64,000 bases of DNA from the NCBI GenBank assembly GCA_964627935.1, contig CAZVLB010000016.1:43893-107892 (forward strand), read 5' to 3'. This document shows, one piece after another, positions 9,000 to 17,703 of the stretch (its first letter is position 1; every line of letters starts with the position of its first letter). This DNA comes from JAABVY01 sp964627935 (GTDB lineage Bacteria > Zixibacteria > MSB-5A5 > JAABVY01). Under the pieces are notes generated by a model that had not been told where the DNA came from, searched no databases, and saw only the letters and a program-made list of their open reading frames with translations. The position numbers and the translations under genes were made by a program.

Positions 9000-9027
9000 A
9001 TTTTACGAATCAACGTTGAAAAGTCAA
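9000..9027 (-). promoter_or_regulatory. Strong sigma-70-like promoter abutting the YdjC gene start (possible leaderless transcript)
   Basis: On the minus strand TTGACT (9022-9027) and TAAAAT (9000-9005) are spaced by 16 bases. Only 6 bases separate the -10 hexamer from the ATG at 8993, so transcription would begin at or next to the start codon. A short AGG lies inside that gap. Confidence 0.6.
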
Positions 9028-9121
9028 TCCAGAAAAGCATCTGAATGATCATTAAATCAAGCCGCAGCAAAAATTAAATTGGGGAGTTTTTTATCTATTA
9101 ATGGCGGGGGATTATATATAG

Positions 9122-9193
9122 ATGGGAGTGGTGGAGGGGGGATGCCCGACTCTACCGTCAGGTGGCTGATTTCTCAGCACGCACCACTCCCAT
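9122..9193 (-). ncRNA. Structured three-way-junction element of unknown class
   Basis: A perfect 12-bp outer stem (9122-9133 with 9182-9193) encloses two hairpins. Read on the minus strand they are GCTGA-GAAA-TCAGC, with a GNRA tetraloop, and CCTGAC-GGTAGA-GTCGGG, with one U-G pair. Minus orientation is favoured because it gives the GAAA loop and the wobble pair instead of a mismatch. A C-rich single-stranded segment lies before the closing strand. It lies about 130 bases upstream of the YdjC gene but also upstream of that gene's own promoter. It could be a small RNA, a REP-like mobile repeat or a DNA cruciform. Confidence 0.5.
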
Positions 9194-9459
9194 ATCTTTC
9201 ACGTCCAAATCTTTACATTTCACACTGAAACAAAAGCAACTATCGTGCCTCTGGCACCATTTTGGTCATTTCGTAACAGCCGGTCGAGAGAAAATGAGCA
9301 AATATCCGTTTTTATCCGCAGTATTCTGATGGTAAAACCGTTGGTATGGAATTCCTTTTCCAAACTCTTATACGCTTAAAACTCGAATATGTATAAAAAA
9401 ATCGGCATTTAAATTAAGTAAAACTGCAAAATATTTCACATATAACTGTTACAGTTTCA
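9194..9459. other. Non-coding intergenic stretch with one small hairpin
   Basis: No convincing open reading frame was seen on either strand. A 5-bp inverted repeat GTGCC-TCT-GGCAC occupies 9245-9257. The rest is AT-rich and featureless to the eye. Confidence 0.5.
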
Positions 9460-9488
9460 AACAAAAAGACGCCCATAAGGCGCCTTTG
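9460..9488 (-). terminator. Rho-independent terminator of the B12 uptake pair
   Basis: On the minus strand AAGGCGCC and GGCGTCTT pair around a short loop, with one G-U, and are followed by TTTTTGTTT. It sits 28 bases after the stop codon of the dockerin-propeller gene. Confidence 0.85.
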
Positions 9489-9515
9489 TTCAATAATGAA
9501 GAGCAAATATGTCTT

Positions 9516-10751
9516 TTAGCAGTCCCCGCTACCGTCGCCATTGGTATCACAGGGTTCAAATCCATTCTCGAAAACAAAATTAATAATCCAGACAGCATCA
9601 CTGACATTCACCTCGCCGTCGCAATTGGTATCCCCGGATTCCATTGGATCAGGAGCATTACCGCCGGAGAAGACAAAGTTGATAATATACACCGCATCGC
9701 TGACATTAAGTTCATGATCGGAATTGGCATCGCCGCAGATATAATCAGGTCCCTCAACCATATTTATGGCCGCAAATTGAGGCCCATCACCCACAAAATA
9801 TGTGTTCAGGATCTGCCCGGCCGAGTCCATTTCAGTGATATTATCAGCTCCAAAATTCATGGTGTAAATCGTGCTGTCGCTGGCGGGTATTACGGCAAGA
9901 ACGCCCAATGATGTTTTTAATGGATTATTCTGATCATGAAGCATCACTCCTGTGGCCGCGTCAAATGTATAGACCTCGCCATCTGTGAACCATCCCCCGG
10001 CCGCCAGAAAACCAACTCCCTGCGAACTGACTATCACATCAGTGGGCGGGAAAAACGTCGTTGCAGTAACAAATGAATCCACAGCCATTGAGATCGAAGT
10101 ATCTACTATATAGAGCATTCCCGGAAGGCCCTCATAATCTCCCGAGCAGACAACATAGAGGCGATTATCCGGACCGATATCGAGGTCCTGGGGGTTAGTG
10201 CCGACATCAATATATTCAATAATACTGTCTCCGCTATTGTCCCAGAGGGCCACTTGTCCCGGGCCATAGGAAGTATCGGCCGGATTAAAGCCGGTAATGG
10301 CTATATATGTCAAATCGCCCAGGGTCAGCATATTCTGTGGACGGCTGTTGACCGGCCATTCGCCGATCACCGAATTACTTGACAGGCTGACTTTTGAGAT
10401 CGTGCTGGCAATAAAATTAGTTACCAGGAGCGTGCTGTCATTTATAAAAGTCGAGGCCCAGGGATTTCTGCCCGAACCGAGATCGATTACTTCTTCAATG
10501 GTCTCATCGCCAAGGTTTATTAAATAGAGATCATCGGAACCCGAATTGACCACATACGCCTTTCCATCTCGACAGACTATATGATTGGGAATCAGGCCCA
10601 CTGATACGAAATTATTGTCAACCAGCCCGGTTTCCAGATCAACACGTGACAGGGTTTCAGCCAGGTTGTTTACCACAATCAAATCATCTGCCGAAAGGGA
10701 AACAATCAGAATCAACAATAATGCGATTAGAGCGGTACGAATGCGGCGCAT
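9516..10751 (-). CDS. Secreted YncE-type beta-propeller with C-terminal dockerin, candidate BtuG-like cobalamin-binding partner
   Basis: A 411-residue secreted protein with a signal peptide (hydrophobic core about residues 6-20, no lipobox Cys). About seven repeated beta-sheet units typical of YncE/lactonase propellers follow (LIVVNNLAETLSRVDL, YVVNSGSDDLYLINL, LLVTNFIASTISKV and so on). The C-terminus is a type I dockerin with two calcium-loop repeats, CGDANSDHELNVSDAV and GDTNCDGEVNVSDAV. The ATG at 10751 was chosen because AAAGGAG precedes it; it lies 1 base after the stop of the TonB receptor. Bacteroides BtuG, encoded beside BtuB, is a beta-propeller that binds B12 very tightly, so the same role is inferred here from context. 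Direct B12 binding is not shown by the sequence. Confidence 0.8.
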   Translation of the reverse strand: MRRIRTALIALLLILIVSLSADDLIVVNNLAETLSRVDLETGLVDNNFVSVGLIPNHIVCRDGKAYVVNSGSDDLYLINLGDETIEEVIDLGSGRNPWASTFINDSTLLVTNFIASTISKVSLSSNSVIGEWPVNSRPQNMLTLGDLTYIAITGFNPADTSYGPGQVALWDNSGDSIIEYIDVGTNPQDLDIGPDNRLYVVCSGDYEGLPGMLYIVDTSISMAVDSFVTATTFFPPTDVIVSSQGVGFLAAGGWFTDGEVYTFDAATGVMLHDQNNPLKTSLGVLAVIPASDSTIYTMNFGADNITEMDSAGQILNTYFVGDGPQFAAINMVEGPDYICGDANSDHELNVSDAVYIINFVFSGGNAPDPMESGDTNCDGEVNVSDAVWIINFVFENGFEPCDTNGDGSGDC

Positions 10752-10752
10752 G

Positions 10753-12966
10753 TTAATCTCCTTTGCTGTAATTATAGGTGAGGCCAAATCCTATCGAATA
10801 GGTGCGGGTTGGCTGGGGGTATCTTTCCAAAATCTCATATTCTTCTGAGAATAGATTATCAATACGCAAATCGATGTTCAGATCGAAAGCGCCAAGTTTC
10901 TGCTGGAAGCCGGCATATGCAGATGTCAGCTGGTATGGCTGGAGGAATTTTGTATTGGCGCGGCGGATATAGCGTTCTGAGACCCAGCGCATATTCAGGC
11001 CCAGCTGAAAGGGTCCGGGGTTGATCAGGCAGTTGAAATCAGTCATTTTGCGTGGCCTGAATGTCAGTAGCATATCATGAACATTGGGCTGCCAGCTTCG
11101 ATCACGAGGGTCGCTGAGCGTATAATTCAGGCTGATCTGACCCAGGCCACGGGCAAGATTCCAGCGGGCGCTCCAATGTAGCGAGGAAACTACTGCCGCA
11201 TTCATATTATAGGGCATATACTTGCCATCAAAACGGCGTTCCCAGTAAATCAGGTCGCGTATATATGAATGATCATAAGCCACTCCGAACTTCCATCGAC
11301 CGCCCCAGCTAAAGGACACGCTGCTTTCCAGACTGAAATCCTCAGACTTTTCCGGCCTGAGATTGGGATTACCGACTGAGAACGCATCCTCGCTCCAGAA
11401 CAGCGAGGAATAAATCGGGGCGCGATAGCTGTTGCCATAGGATGCGCTCAACCCGATAACAACTGCTTCCCCCTTCTGCAGGCCGATTCTTATCAGGGGC
11501 GAGACAAGCGGGCTGTATAGTTTGGATGCGATCTGTGTCATGAAAAGATCAAGATGCAGACGGTCCACTATCGGAAATGAGTTTTTCAGATTATAAGAGG
11601 CTTTCAATCCCGCGGTATTTTGTAGACGGGTTTCATCGACACTGATAACATCAGCATCCTCAGTCATCAGATTGAACTGGCGGAATTGATCATGTTCGAT
11701 GACTGTACGGATATGAATATTATGATTTCCGTCGAGCAAAATTCTGGGATTTAACGCCAGGGTAAATCTGCTGTCGTGGTATTTGCTGTTGTAGGGAATA
11801 AAGCTGTCATAATCGCTGAAATGCAGTGTACTGAGAATATGATGACCTGATATATTCAGATGAAATTTGCGGCTGAAACTGTGCTCCGATGATAAATGCC
11901 AGCGCCTGGTGTATTCATTATTAGCAGCCGTAGCAGTTAGCTGATAAATTGCCCCGGGCAGGCCACTTTCGGAGTAGAAATCTGAGAAGCTGAGCGCGAT
12001 TTTATTCTGCTCCGATAAATTATAATTGGCATTGAGATAATAAGATTCTGTGTCCCGATAATTGTTTTCACGTTTTGTGGGGCCTGTTTTTGGATCATCA
12101 TAATCGAAATCATTGGATGATGTGCTGCGGCTGTAGCTAAAAACACCGGAAAGTTTATCGCTGAATCTGTTTTCAACATTCAGGTCGGTAAAATGCGAAT
12201 TCAGGCTGGCCGCTTTTTGATTAATTTCTGCCTTGCCCTTCAGGACCGCTTTTCTGGTGATTATATTCACCGCCCCGGCAAGCGCGCCGACTCCGAACTG
12301 ACCCCCCGATGATCCGGAATAGATTTCTATTTTTTCGACACTTTTTAATGGTATGCTGTTGATATCAAATTCGCCGTTGAGATTGGAATTTACCCGCACA
12401 CCATCGATAAACACGCCGGTCTGTTTGGCAGGCGCGCCGGCAATTGATACCGATGCGCTGCGATTCGATCCGCCTGAGGAATTGACTATGATCTCAGTGC
12501 TGAACTCAAGGATATCCGAGAGAGTGCGCGCGCTTTCAAATTCCGGCGATTCACGTCCGATAACTGTTTTATTGGAATTGTCCTCCAGCTTTTCGGCAGT
12601 TACTGTCTGATCATCCTGCCAGTATAATATCTGCTGCAATTGGATATCGACTCTGTCGGCTACATCCCGTTGCAATTTCACATCTTCTACATTAGCGGTT
12701 CTGAAACCATCGGCGGTCACCTCGATATCTACCAGATCGTTTTGCAGGTAATAAAAACGGAATGCGCCATTCTGGTCGGTGAGTAATCTTTCGCCCCCGG
12801 GTTGGACGGTTACCTGTGCTCCGGCAATCGGTTGTCCTGTGCGGCTATCGCTTACATTACCCCAGAGTGAAAGATCGGAAGCCTGCAGAACCGGAGCTAT
12901 GAGCAGAATTATCGCCAAGAAAAAAGCCAGCCTGCCGGCCGGCGGAAGAATCATGCTGGTTTTCAT
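10753..12966 (-). CDS. btuB: TonB-dependent outer-membrane receptor, probably cobalamin (BtuB-like)
   Basis: A 737-residue outer-membrane receptor. Domains in order are a signal peptide ending VLQAS, a carboxypeptidase-regulatory-like beta-sandwich (about 33-110; GNVSDSRTGQPIAGAQV), a plug domain (about 120-235; VFIDGVRVN and GALAGAVNIIT) and a 22-strand barrel to the C-terminus. The barrel reads as alternating aromatic/polar strands. A cobalamin riboswitch in its leader makes B12 or a corrinoid the likely substrate. It is the first gene of a two-gene unit with the dockerin-propeller. The start is fixed by GAGGAGATATTC. Confidence 0.88.
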   Translation of the reverse strand: MKTSMILPPAGRLAFFLAIILLIAPVLQASDLSLWGNVSDSRTGQPIAGAQVTVQPGGERLLTDQNGAFRFYYLQNDLVDIEVTADGFRTANVEDVKLQRDVADRVDIQLQQILYWQDDQTVTAEKLEDNSNKTVIGRESPEFESARTLSDILEFSTEIIVNSSGGSNRSASVSIAGAPAKQTGVFIDGVRVNSNLNGEFDINSIPLKSVEKIEIYSGSSGGQFGVGALAGAVNIITRKAVLKGKAEINQKAASLNSHFTDLNVENRFSDKLSGVFSYSRSTSSNDFDYDDPKTGPTKRENNYRDTESYYLNANYNLSEQNKIALSFSDFYSESGLPGAIYQLTATAANNEYTRRWHLSSEHSFSRKFHLNISGHHILSTLHFSDYDSFIPYNSKYHDSRFTLALNPRILLDGNHNIHIRTVIEHDQFRQFNLMTEDADVISVDETRLQNTAGLKASYNLKNSFPIVDRLHLDLFMTQIASKLYSPLVSPLIRIGLQKGEAVVIGLSASYGNSYRAPIYSSLFWSEDAFSVGNPNLRPEKSEDFSLESSVSFSWGGRWKFGVAYDHSYIRDLIYWERRFDGKYMPYNMNAAVVSSLHWSARWNLARGLGQISLNYTLSDPRDRSWQPNVHDMLLTFRPRKMTDFNCLINPGPFQLGLNMRWVSERYIRRANTKFLQPYQLTSAYAGFQQKLGAFDLNIDLRIDNLFSEEYEILERYPQPTRTYSIGFGLTYNYSKGD

Positions 12967-13005
12967 GAATATCTCCTCGCCCGCGCAAGGGGTTACAATA
13001 TTCCA

Positions 13006-13175
13006 AAACCGGCAGGTCTCCTGACTTTATGGCTTCAGATCCGAGTTTCCAGCCTTCCCATCACTTATGACAGTGGCAAACCGCATTATGCGGGCAGGAA
13101 ACCCAGTAGCCACATACAGTAGCGGGGCTGTGACGGACTCCCACCGTCTTCCCTATTAAGCTTCTGCACCGATTT
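13006..13175 (-). promoter_or_regulatory. Cobalamin (B12) riboswitch
   Basis: On the minus strand the conserved aptamer blocks occur in order: GGTGCAGAAG, AATAGGGAA, GGTGGGAGTCC, the B12-box-like CACAGCCCCGCTACTGT, and the 3' end AGTCAGGAGACCTGCC. The closing stem P1 pairs AAATCGG (13169-13175) with CCGGTTT (13006-13012). It ends about 40 bases before the btuB start. No T-tract follows, so control of translation initiation is more likely than termination; a CCCC/GGGG-type pairing near the ribosome binding site could mediate this. Confidence 0.96.
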
Positions 13176-13190
13176 CTATGTCTGAATTTT

Positions 13191-13218
13191 AAAATAGAAT
13201 TGTCTCCGGCAAAGTCAA
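13191..13218 (-). promoter_or_regulatory. Probable sigma-70 promoter of the riboswitch-btuB transcript
   Basis: TTGACT (13213-13218) and TATTTT (13191-13196) are spaced by 16 bases on the minus strand. This places the transcript start just before the aptamer. It lies immediately after the rlmN stop codon. Confidence 0.5.
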
Positions 13219-13230
13219 GTTAAAAACAGA

Positions 13231-14271
13231 TCAGGATTTTTTGCCGGCCAGCTGACCGCATGCGGCCGCAATATCCGAGCCCTTGGAAGCGCGAATAGTA
13301 ACCGCAGGGGCGCGGGGATATAGATAATCACGGAAAGCCAGAAGATCACCAGGTTTAGAGGGCTTAAATTGCGCCGGCAAATCAGAAGTCGGATTAAAAT
13401 TGATAAGGTTGATCTTACAGGGTATGCCCTGGATAAAGTTGACCAGCTTTTTGGCCATATCGATTGTGTCCGTAATTCCTGAAATCATCAGGTACTCAAA
13501 TGTTATCCGTCGCCTGGCCTTTCGCGTATGATAGATGGCCGCATCACGAAGCTGGTCGAGCGGGAATTTCTTCGCTATCGGCATGATCTGTTCACGCACA
13601 TCCTGATCGGCGGCATTCAATGATACCGCCAGCCGCACCTTGATGCCATCATCGGTGAATTTATAAATCCCCGGCACATGGCCCACGGTTGAAACTGTAA
13701 TTTTACGGTGACCGATTCCAAACCCGAGCACATCCATGATAATTCCCAGCGCATCGACCAGATTATCATAGTTCAGAAACGGTTCGCCCATACCCATAAA
13801 AACCAGGTTGCTGATCCGTTCATGCTCCGCAAGATCGTTTTGCACCAATGCTATCTGTGACAGTATCTCCCCGGTCAAGAGATTGCGTTTGTGGCCAAGT
13901 TGACCGGTTCTACAAAATTTGCAATCGAGCGGACATCCCACCTGAGAGGAAACACATAGCGTCAACCTTGGATCATCCGGGATTTTGACAGTCTCGATAT
14001 GGCTGTGGTCGGAAAGCTCGAGCAGGTATTTGACCGTGCCATCTTCGGAAATCAGTTTGTCCTTTACGGTTGGCAGCTGTATGCTATGATTTTCCTGCAG
14101 TTTGGCGCGCAAATTCTTGGACAGGTTGGTCATGCCGTCAGAATCATAAACCGATTTCTGATACATCCACTGATATATCTGACGGCCGGAATATTTTTTC
14201 GAGCCCAGATCAACAGCAAGCTGCTCCAGCTCGGGCATAGTCATACCATATAGATTGGCAGGGGGATTCAT
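13231..14271 (-). CDS. rlmN: Dual-specificity rRNA/tRNA adenine-C2 methyltransferase RlmN
   Basis: A radical-SAM enzyme that methylates C2 of A2503 in 23S rRNA and A37 of some tRNAs. The 346-residue length is typical. The iron-sulfur cysteines are C113, C117 and C120 in CPLDCKFC. The family signature NLVFMGMGEPFLNYDN and the VRLAVSLNAADQ motif follow, with GSDIAAACGQL near the C-terminus carrying the methyl-accepting catalytic Cys. The start codon lies 1 base after the der stop, so this is the last gene of a DUF512-der-rlmN operon. Confidence 0.96.
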   Translation of the reverse strand: MNPPANLYGMTMPELEQLAVDLGSKKYSGRQIYQWMYQKSVYDSDGMTNLSKNLRAKLQENHSIQLPTVKDKLISEDGTVKYLLELSDHSHIETVKIPDDPRLTLCVSSQVGCPLDCKFCRTGQLGHKRNLLTGEILSQIALVQNDLAEHERISNLVFMGMGEPFLNYDNLVDALGIIMDVLGFGIGHRKITVSTVGHVPGIYKFTDDGIKVRLAVSLNAADQDVREQIMPIAKKFPLDQLRDAAIYHTRKARRRITFEYLMISGITDTIDMAKKLVNFIQGIPCKINLINFNPTSDLPAQFKPSKPGDLLAFRDYLYPRAPAVTIRASKGSDIAAACGQLAGKKS

Positions 14272-14272
14272 G

Positions 14273-15577
14273 TTATCTTTTCTTGTACTGGATTTTGATC
14301 GGCACGCCTTCGAACCCGAAGTTTTCGCGCAGCCTGTTGTTCAGGTAGCGCCTATATTCCTCTTTCAGGAACTTGGGAAAGTTGGAGAAAATTATAAATG
14401 TTGGCGGTGCGACCTCGGCCTGGGTCATATAATAAAGCTTGATAAATTTGCCCCTGACCGCGGCCGGATGACGGCGGTTATAAGAATCTCGCAGGAACTC
14501 ATTCAAGACTGAAGTAGGTATGCGCTTGTTATACTCTGAATACACTGTTTCGAGCACATCGAAGACCTTTTTGACCTTCTTGCCGGAAATGGCAGACATA
14601 AAAATCAATGGTATCCAGTTCAACGTCGGAAGTTTCTCCTTGAATTCACGCGTAAAGCTATCCACAGAATGCTCAGATGAATCCACCAGGTCCCATTTGT
14701 TTACACACAAGACCATTGGCTTATGAAACGCGGCGACCTCGTTGATGACCTGAATATCCTGATTAACCAGACCCAGATTTCCCTCGATCAAAACCGCGGC
14801 GACGTCACATCGTTCCAATGCCTTGATCGTGCGCAGACCCATGAAGTATTCCAGGTTTTCCTTGATCCGCGATCTGCGCCTGAGACCTGCTGTATCAACC
14901 AGTATATATTCCTTGCCGTCGGATTTGATGCGCAGGTCGACTGCATCACGGGTTGTGCCGGGAATGTCTGTTACTATCTGACGGGCTTTGCCGGCCAGAA
15001 AATTGACCATGGAGGACTTGCCCACATTGGGCCGTCCCAGGATTGCAACATTCAATGCTTCGGTTTCGATATCAGGGATTTTGTCCGGCAATTTTGAAAT
15101 CACGGCATCCAGAAAATCTCCGAAATTCAAGCCATTGGTGGCCGATATCGGAATTGGCTCACCCAATCCAAGTTTCATGAATTCAAAAGCCTCGGCCGCA
15201 TACATCTCATTATCAGCCTTATTTACAGCCAGGATTACCGGACGTTTCTGTTTCATCAATTTGACAGCGATCTGCCGATCAAGATCGGTCGGCCCGACAC
15301 GGGAATCGGCCACAAATACGACCAGGTCGGATTCCTCGATAGCAACTTCGGCCTGTTCGCGTACCATAGTTTCTATCAGGTCCTCGGATTCCGGTATAAA
15401 GCCGCCCGTATCGATCAGGTAGAACTCCTTTCCGGACCAGTCTGCCAGGCCATAGAGGCGGTCGCGGGTCACGCCGGGCATGTCATCGGTGATCGCCAGG
15501 CGGTCGCCCAGAATACGGTTGAATATGGTCGACTTGCCCACATTGGGACGGCCGACTATGGCTACCAGCGGAAGCAT
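14273..15577 (-). CDS. der: Ribosome-assembly GTPase Der (EngA)
   Basis: A 434-residue tandem GTPase needed for 50S subunit maturation. Two G domains are visible, each with G1 GRPNVGKS (near residues 8 and 184), a DTPG/DTAG-type G3 (LIDTGGF, LVDTAGLRR) and an NKxD G4 (NKAD, NKWD). A KH-like C-terminal domain ends in IKIQYKKR. The ATG overlaps the TGA of the DUF512 gene by one base, so translation is probably coupled. Confidence 0.97.
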   Translation of the reverse strand: MLPLVAIVGRPNVGKSTIFNRILGDRLAITDDMPGVTRDRLYGLADWSGKEFYLIDTGGFIPESEDLIETMVREQAEVAIEESDLVVFVADSRVGPTDLDRQIAVKLMKQKRPVILAVNKADNEMYAAEAFEFMKLGLGEPIPISATNGLNFGDFLDAVISKLPDKIPDIETEALNVAILGRPNVGKSSMVNFLAGKARQIVTDIPGTTRDAVDLRIKSDGKEYILVDTAGLRRRSRIKENLEYFMGLRTIKALERCDVAAVLIEGNLGLVNQDIQVINEVAAFHKPMVLCVNKWDLVDSSEHSVDSFTREFKEKLPTLNWIPLIFMSAISGKKVKKVFDVLETVYSEYNKRIPTSVLNEFLRDSYNRRHPAAVRGKFIKLYYMTQAEVAPPTFIIFSNFPKFLKEEYRRYLNNRLRENFGFEGVPIKIQYKKR

Positions 15578-16854
15578 CAGCTTAACCTCCGAAAAATCGG
15601 CATAAAGGTATTATATATGGAATAGCAGCCTGTAATTACCGGCTTGCCCATTTTAGCCTCGATATCCTGCGGACGCCAGCCATCCAAAAACAAATTATCG
15701 TCATTGAGGCAATTCGGCGGCAAAATTATCATATCCATCTTTGCCCTGGAATTCCTTAGGGTCTCGAAAATATCCTCCCCGCCCAGAAGGCCGGACACAG
15801 TTACATCCGCACCCATCAGGCGATTCTTCACAGGTATGATTTCATAATCAAAATTCGACACAGATGCAAGCTTTGTCTGCAAAATGACCGGCAGAAACTG
15901 TTTTGCAAGGATTCCGGTAACCACTCCACAGCGAAGTTTCTTTTTCAGCCTGATTTGCGGCAGTTTACGGGTTGAAATAAGCTGACGGATCATTCCCACG
16001 CCGTTTTCTATCTGCGGGAAGTCCTCATAATATTTGCGGGGCGGTATATCCCTGCCGACCATCAGAAAGAATTCATCTGAAGGAAACACAAAACGGCTCT
16101 GAAATCTGTCGCTAAATTGCCTCTGCATAATATCAATCTGTTGCATCACACAGCTGGCTTCATTTCTGGTAAATCGTCTCAATTCCGGGAGATTTCTGCG
16201 ATGGCGGGTTAATCCGACCGGGACGGCTGATACTGATTTGACAGATGGGTTGAAGCCTGCCAGGTCATGAATGGTCCTTTCGAAAGCATCTCCGTCATTT
16301 ATACCCGGACAGAGCACCACCTGGGTATGCATCTCGATTCCGGCTCCTGCCAGACGGCTGATCTGGGGCATTAGATCTGGTGCGTCTTTTTTGCGCAGCA
16401 TTCTCCTGCGCAGGGCTTCATCGGTTGCGTGGACCGATATATATAATGGCGAGAGATGCATCTCTTCTATCCGTCGAAAATCGCTCTCTTCCAGATTGGT
16501 AAGGGTAATATAGTTTCCATGTGTAAACGAGAGCCGGTAATCCTCATCCTTGACATACAGCGATTTACGTAAACCGCGCGGAAGCTGATGGACAAAGCAG
16601 AAGACACAACGGTTTTTACATCGTTTTACCGTATCCGTTGCGAGGTCAATATCTAAAGGACCGTGCTCATAACTGTCATACTCAACCAGAATCTGCGAAC
16701 CATCCTTTTTTTCGACAAGTATTTCCAGAAAATCATCCGCCGTAGCATACTGATAATCCAAAAGGTCATTAATGTCACGATCATTGATCTTCAGGATTTT
16801 ATCATCCGGCCTGATCGGATTATCCGCTGTTGATTTAAGTACTCTTTTGGACAT
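15577..16854 (-). CDS. DUF512 radical-SAM-like protein with N-terminal PDZ-like domain
   Basis: A 425-residue protein with a PDZ-like N-terminal region (about 12-62; PDDKILKINDRDI), a CKNRCVFC radical-SAM cysteine cluster (C79, C83, C86), a partial TIM barrel and a C-terminal DUF512 domain. Its function is not established. The same gene is found beside der in Firmicutes and other phyla, so a role linked to ribosome or membrane-linked enzyme maturation is plausible but unproven. It is the first gene of the operon. Confidence 0.88.
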   Translation of the reverse strand: MSKRVLKSTADNPIRPDDKILKINDRDINDLLDYQYATADDFLEILVEKKDGSQILVEYDSYEHGPLDIDLATDTVKRCKNRCVFCFVHQLPRGLRKSLYVKDEDYRLSFTHGNYITLTNLEESDFRRIEEMHLSPLYISVHATDEALRRRMLRKKDAPDLMPQISRLAGAGIEMHTQVVLCPGINDGDAFERTIHDLAGFNPSVKSVSAVPVGLTRHRRNLPELRRFTRNEASCVMQQIDIMQRQFSDRFQSRFVFPSDEFFLMVGRDIPPRKYYEDFPQIENGVGMIRQLISTRKLPQIRLKKKLRCGVVTGILAKQFLPVILQTKLASVSNFDYEIIPVKNRLMGADVTVSGLLGGEDIFETLRNSRAKMDMIILPPNCLNDDNLFLDGWRPQDIEAKMGKPVITGCYSIYNTFMPIFRRLS

Positions 16855-16887
16855 AATATTCAGTCTCGGTCAAAAATGATTGACAAC

Positions 16888-16915
16888 AATATATCCCTGT
16901 AGATACGTTTGTCAG
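16888..16915 (-). promoter_or_regulatory. Probable promoter of the DUF512-der-rlmN operon
   Basis: CTGACA (16910-16915) and TATATT (16888-16893) are spaced by 16 bases on the minus strand, about 35 bases upstream of the start codon. Confidence 0.5.
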
Positions 16916-16927
16916 CATCAATTTGTA

Positions 16928-16956
16928 TTGCCCCGGAATTAAATATGTTATATTCT
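16928..16956 (+). promoter_or_regulatory. Probable promoter of the Cas4-like nuclease gene
   Basis: TTGCCC (16928-16933) and TATTCT (16951-16956) are spaced by 17 bases on the plus strand, 35 bases upstream of the start codon and back-to-back with the divergent operon promoter. Confidence 0.45.
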
Positions 16957-16991
16957 TCCGGTTGGCAACTAACGGAAAGGGGTATTTATAT

Positions 16992-17699
16992 ATGGAACTG
17001 CTCAGGATTTCAGGCAAGAATCTGGGAATCGCGGCTATGCCGGATTTCTGCCCGCGATGTTTCTGGATCCAACTTCATTCCAATTTCAAGCTGCCATTTA
17101 CGGTTTTTCCGGGCATATTTTCCTCAATTGATTCATACACCAAGAAAATCACCAATTTCCATTATGATCGTACGGAACGAGTTCCGACCTGGCTGTCCGG
17201 ATTTGGCAATTTAAGACGTCCAATCAAGGCCCCTCATTTCAATAAGTTTTATATAGTAGACGAGGACACCAATATTCACTTGACCGGATTGATCGATGAG
17301 TTGTTCGAAATGGATGATGGTTCATATTTCATAGTTGACTATAAGACGGCCAAATTTACGCCCAATCAGGACAAACTTCTGCCCATATATGAAACTCAGC
17401 TCAACGCCTATGCCTATATTGCCGAACGGACCGGCTATTCCCCTGTCAGCGGCCTGGGGCTGGTATATTATGAGCCCTTCACTGATATTGATATGCACAC
17501 GGTTAATGAATATGTCGCAGATGACCGGTTTTCGATGCACTTTACCGGCAACTTGCACCGGATCGATCTTAAAATGGGCATAGTGCCGCCGCTTCTGCGC
17601 AAGGTCCGCGAAATCCATGATATCCCCAAGGTGCCTCCCGGCCGTGAGAATTGCTCGAATTGCATGTTGATCGATGATTTTGCGCGATTGCTGCAATAA
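16992..17699 (+). CDS. PD-(D/E)XK nuclease-superfamily protein, Cas4/RecB-like, with a predicted iron-sulfur cysteine set
   Basis: A 235-residue protein with the PD-(D/E)XK core: HLTGLIDELF (Asp102), FIVDYKTA (Asp116 and Lys118) and ETQLNAYAY (Gln136 and Tyr140), the order seen in Cas4 and RecB-type nucleases. Two CxxC pairs flank the core: CPRC at residues 20-23 and CSNC at 221-224. In Cas4/AddB-type proteins, four such cysteines bind a 4Fe-4S cluster that clamps the fold, and that is inferred here. The ATG at 16992 is preceded by AAAGGGG. No CRISPR array or other cas gene is in the window, so a general DNA-repair role is more likely. tRNA-Gly starts 5 bases after its stop, convergent. Confidence 0.8.
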   Translation: MELLRISGKNLGIAAMPDFCPRCFWIQLHSNFKLPFTVFPGIFSSIDSYTKKITNFHYDRTERVPTWLSGFGNLRRPIKAPHFNKFYIVDEDTNIHLTGLIDELFEMDDGSYFIVDYKTAKFTPNQDKLLPIYETQLNAYAYIAERTGYSPVSGLGLVYYEPFTDIDMHTVNEYVADDRFSMHFTGNLHRIDLKMGIVPPLLRKVREIHDIPKVPPGRENCSNCMLIDDFARLLQ

Positions 17700-17703
17700 A
17701 AAA

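Noticed and set aside
9122..9193. TPP riboswitch
   Set aside because: The minus strand contains CTGAGA and ACCTGA, but the TPP aptamer's remaining conserved loop (GGATAATGCCAGCG-type) is absent and the element closes with its own 12-bp stem, so it does not fit.
9486..9911. Plus-strand 141-codon frame across the dockerin region
   Set aside because: It is antisense to a strongly supported secreted propeller-dockerin gene and has no family resemblance.
16992..17699. CRISPR-associated Cas4
   Set aside because: The motifs fit, but no repeat array, cas1 or cas2 is present nearby, so a CRISPR role is not supported.
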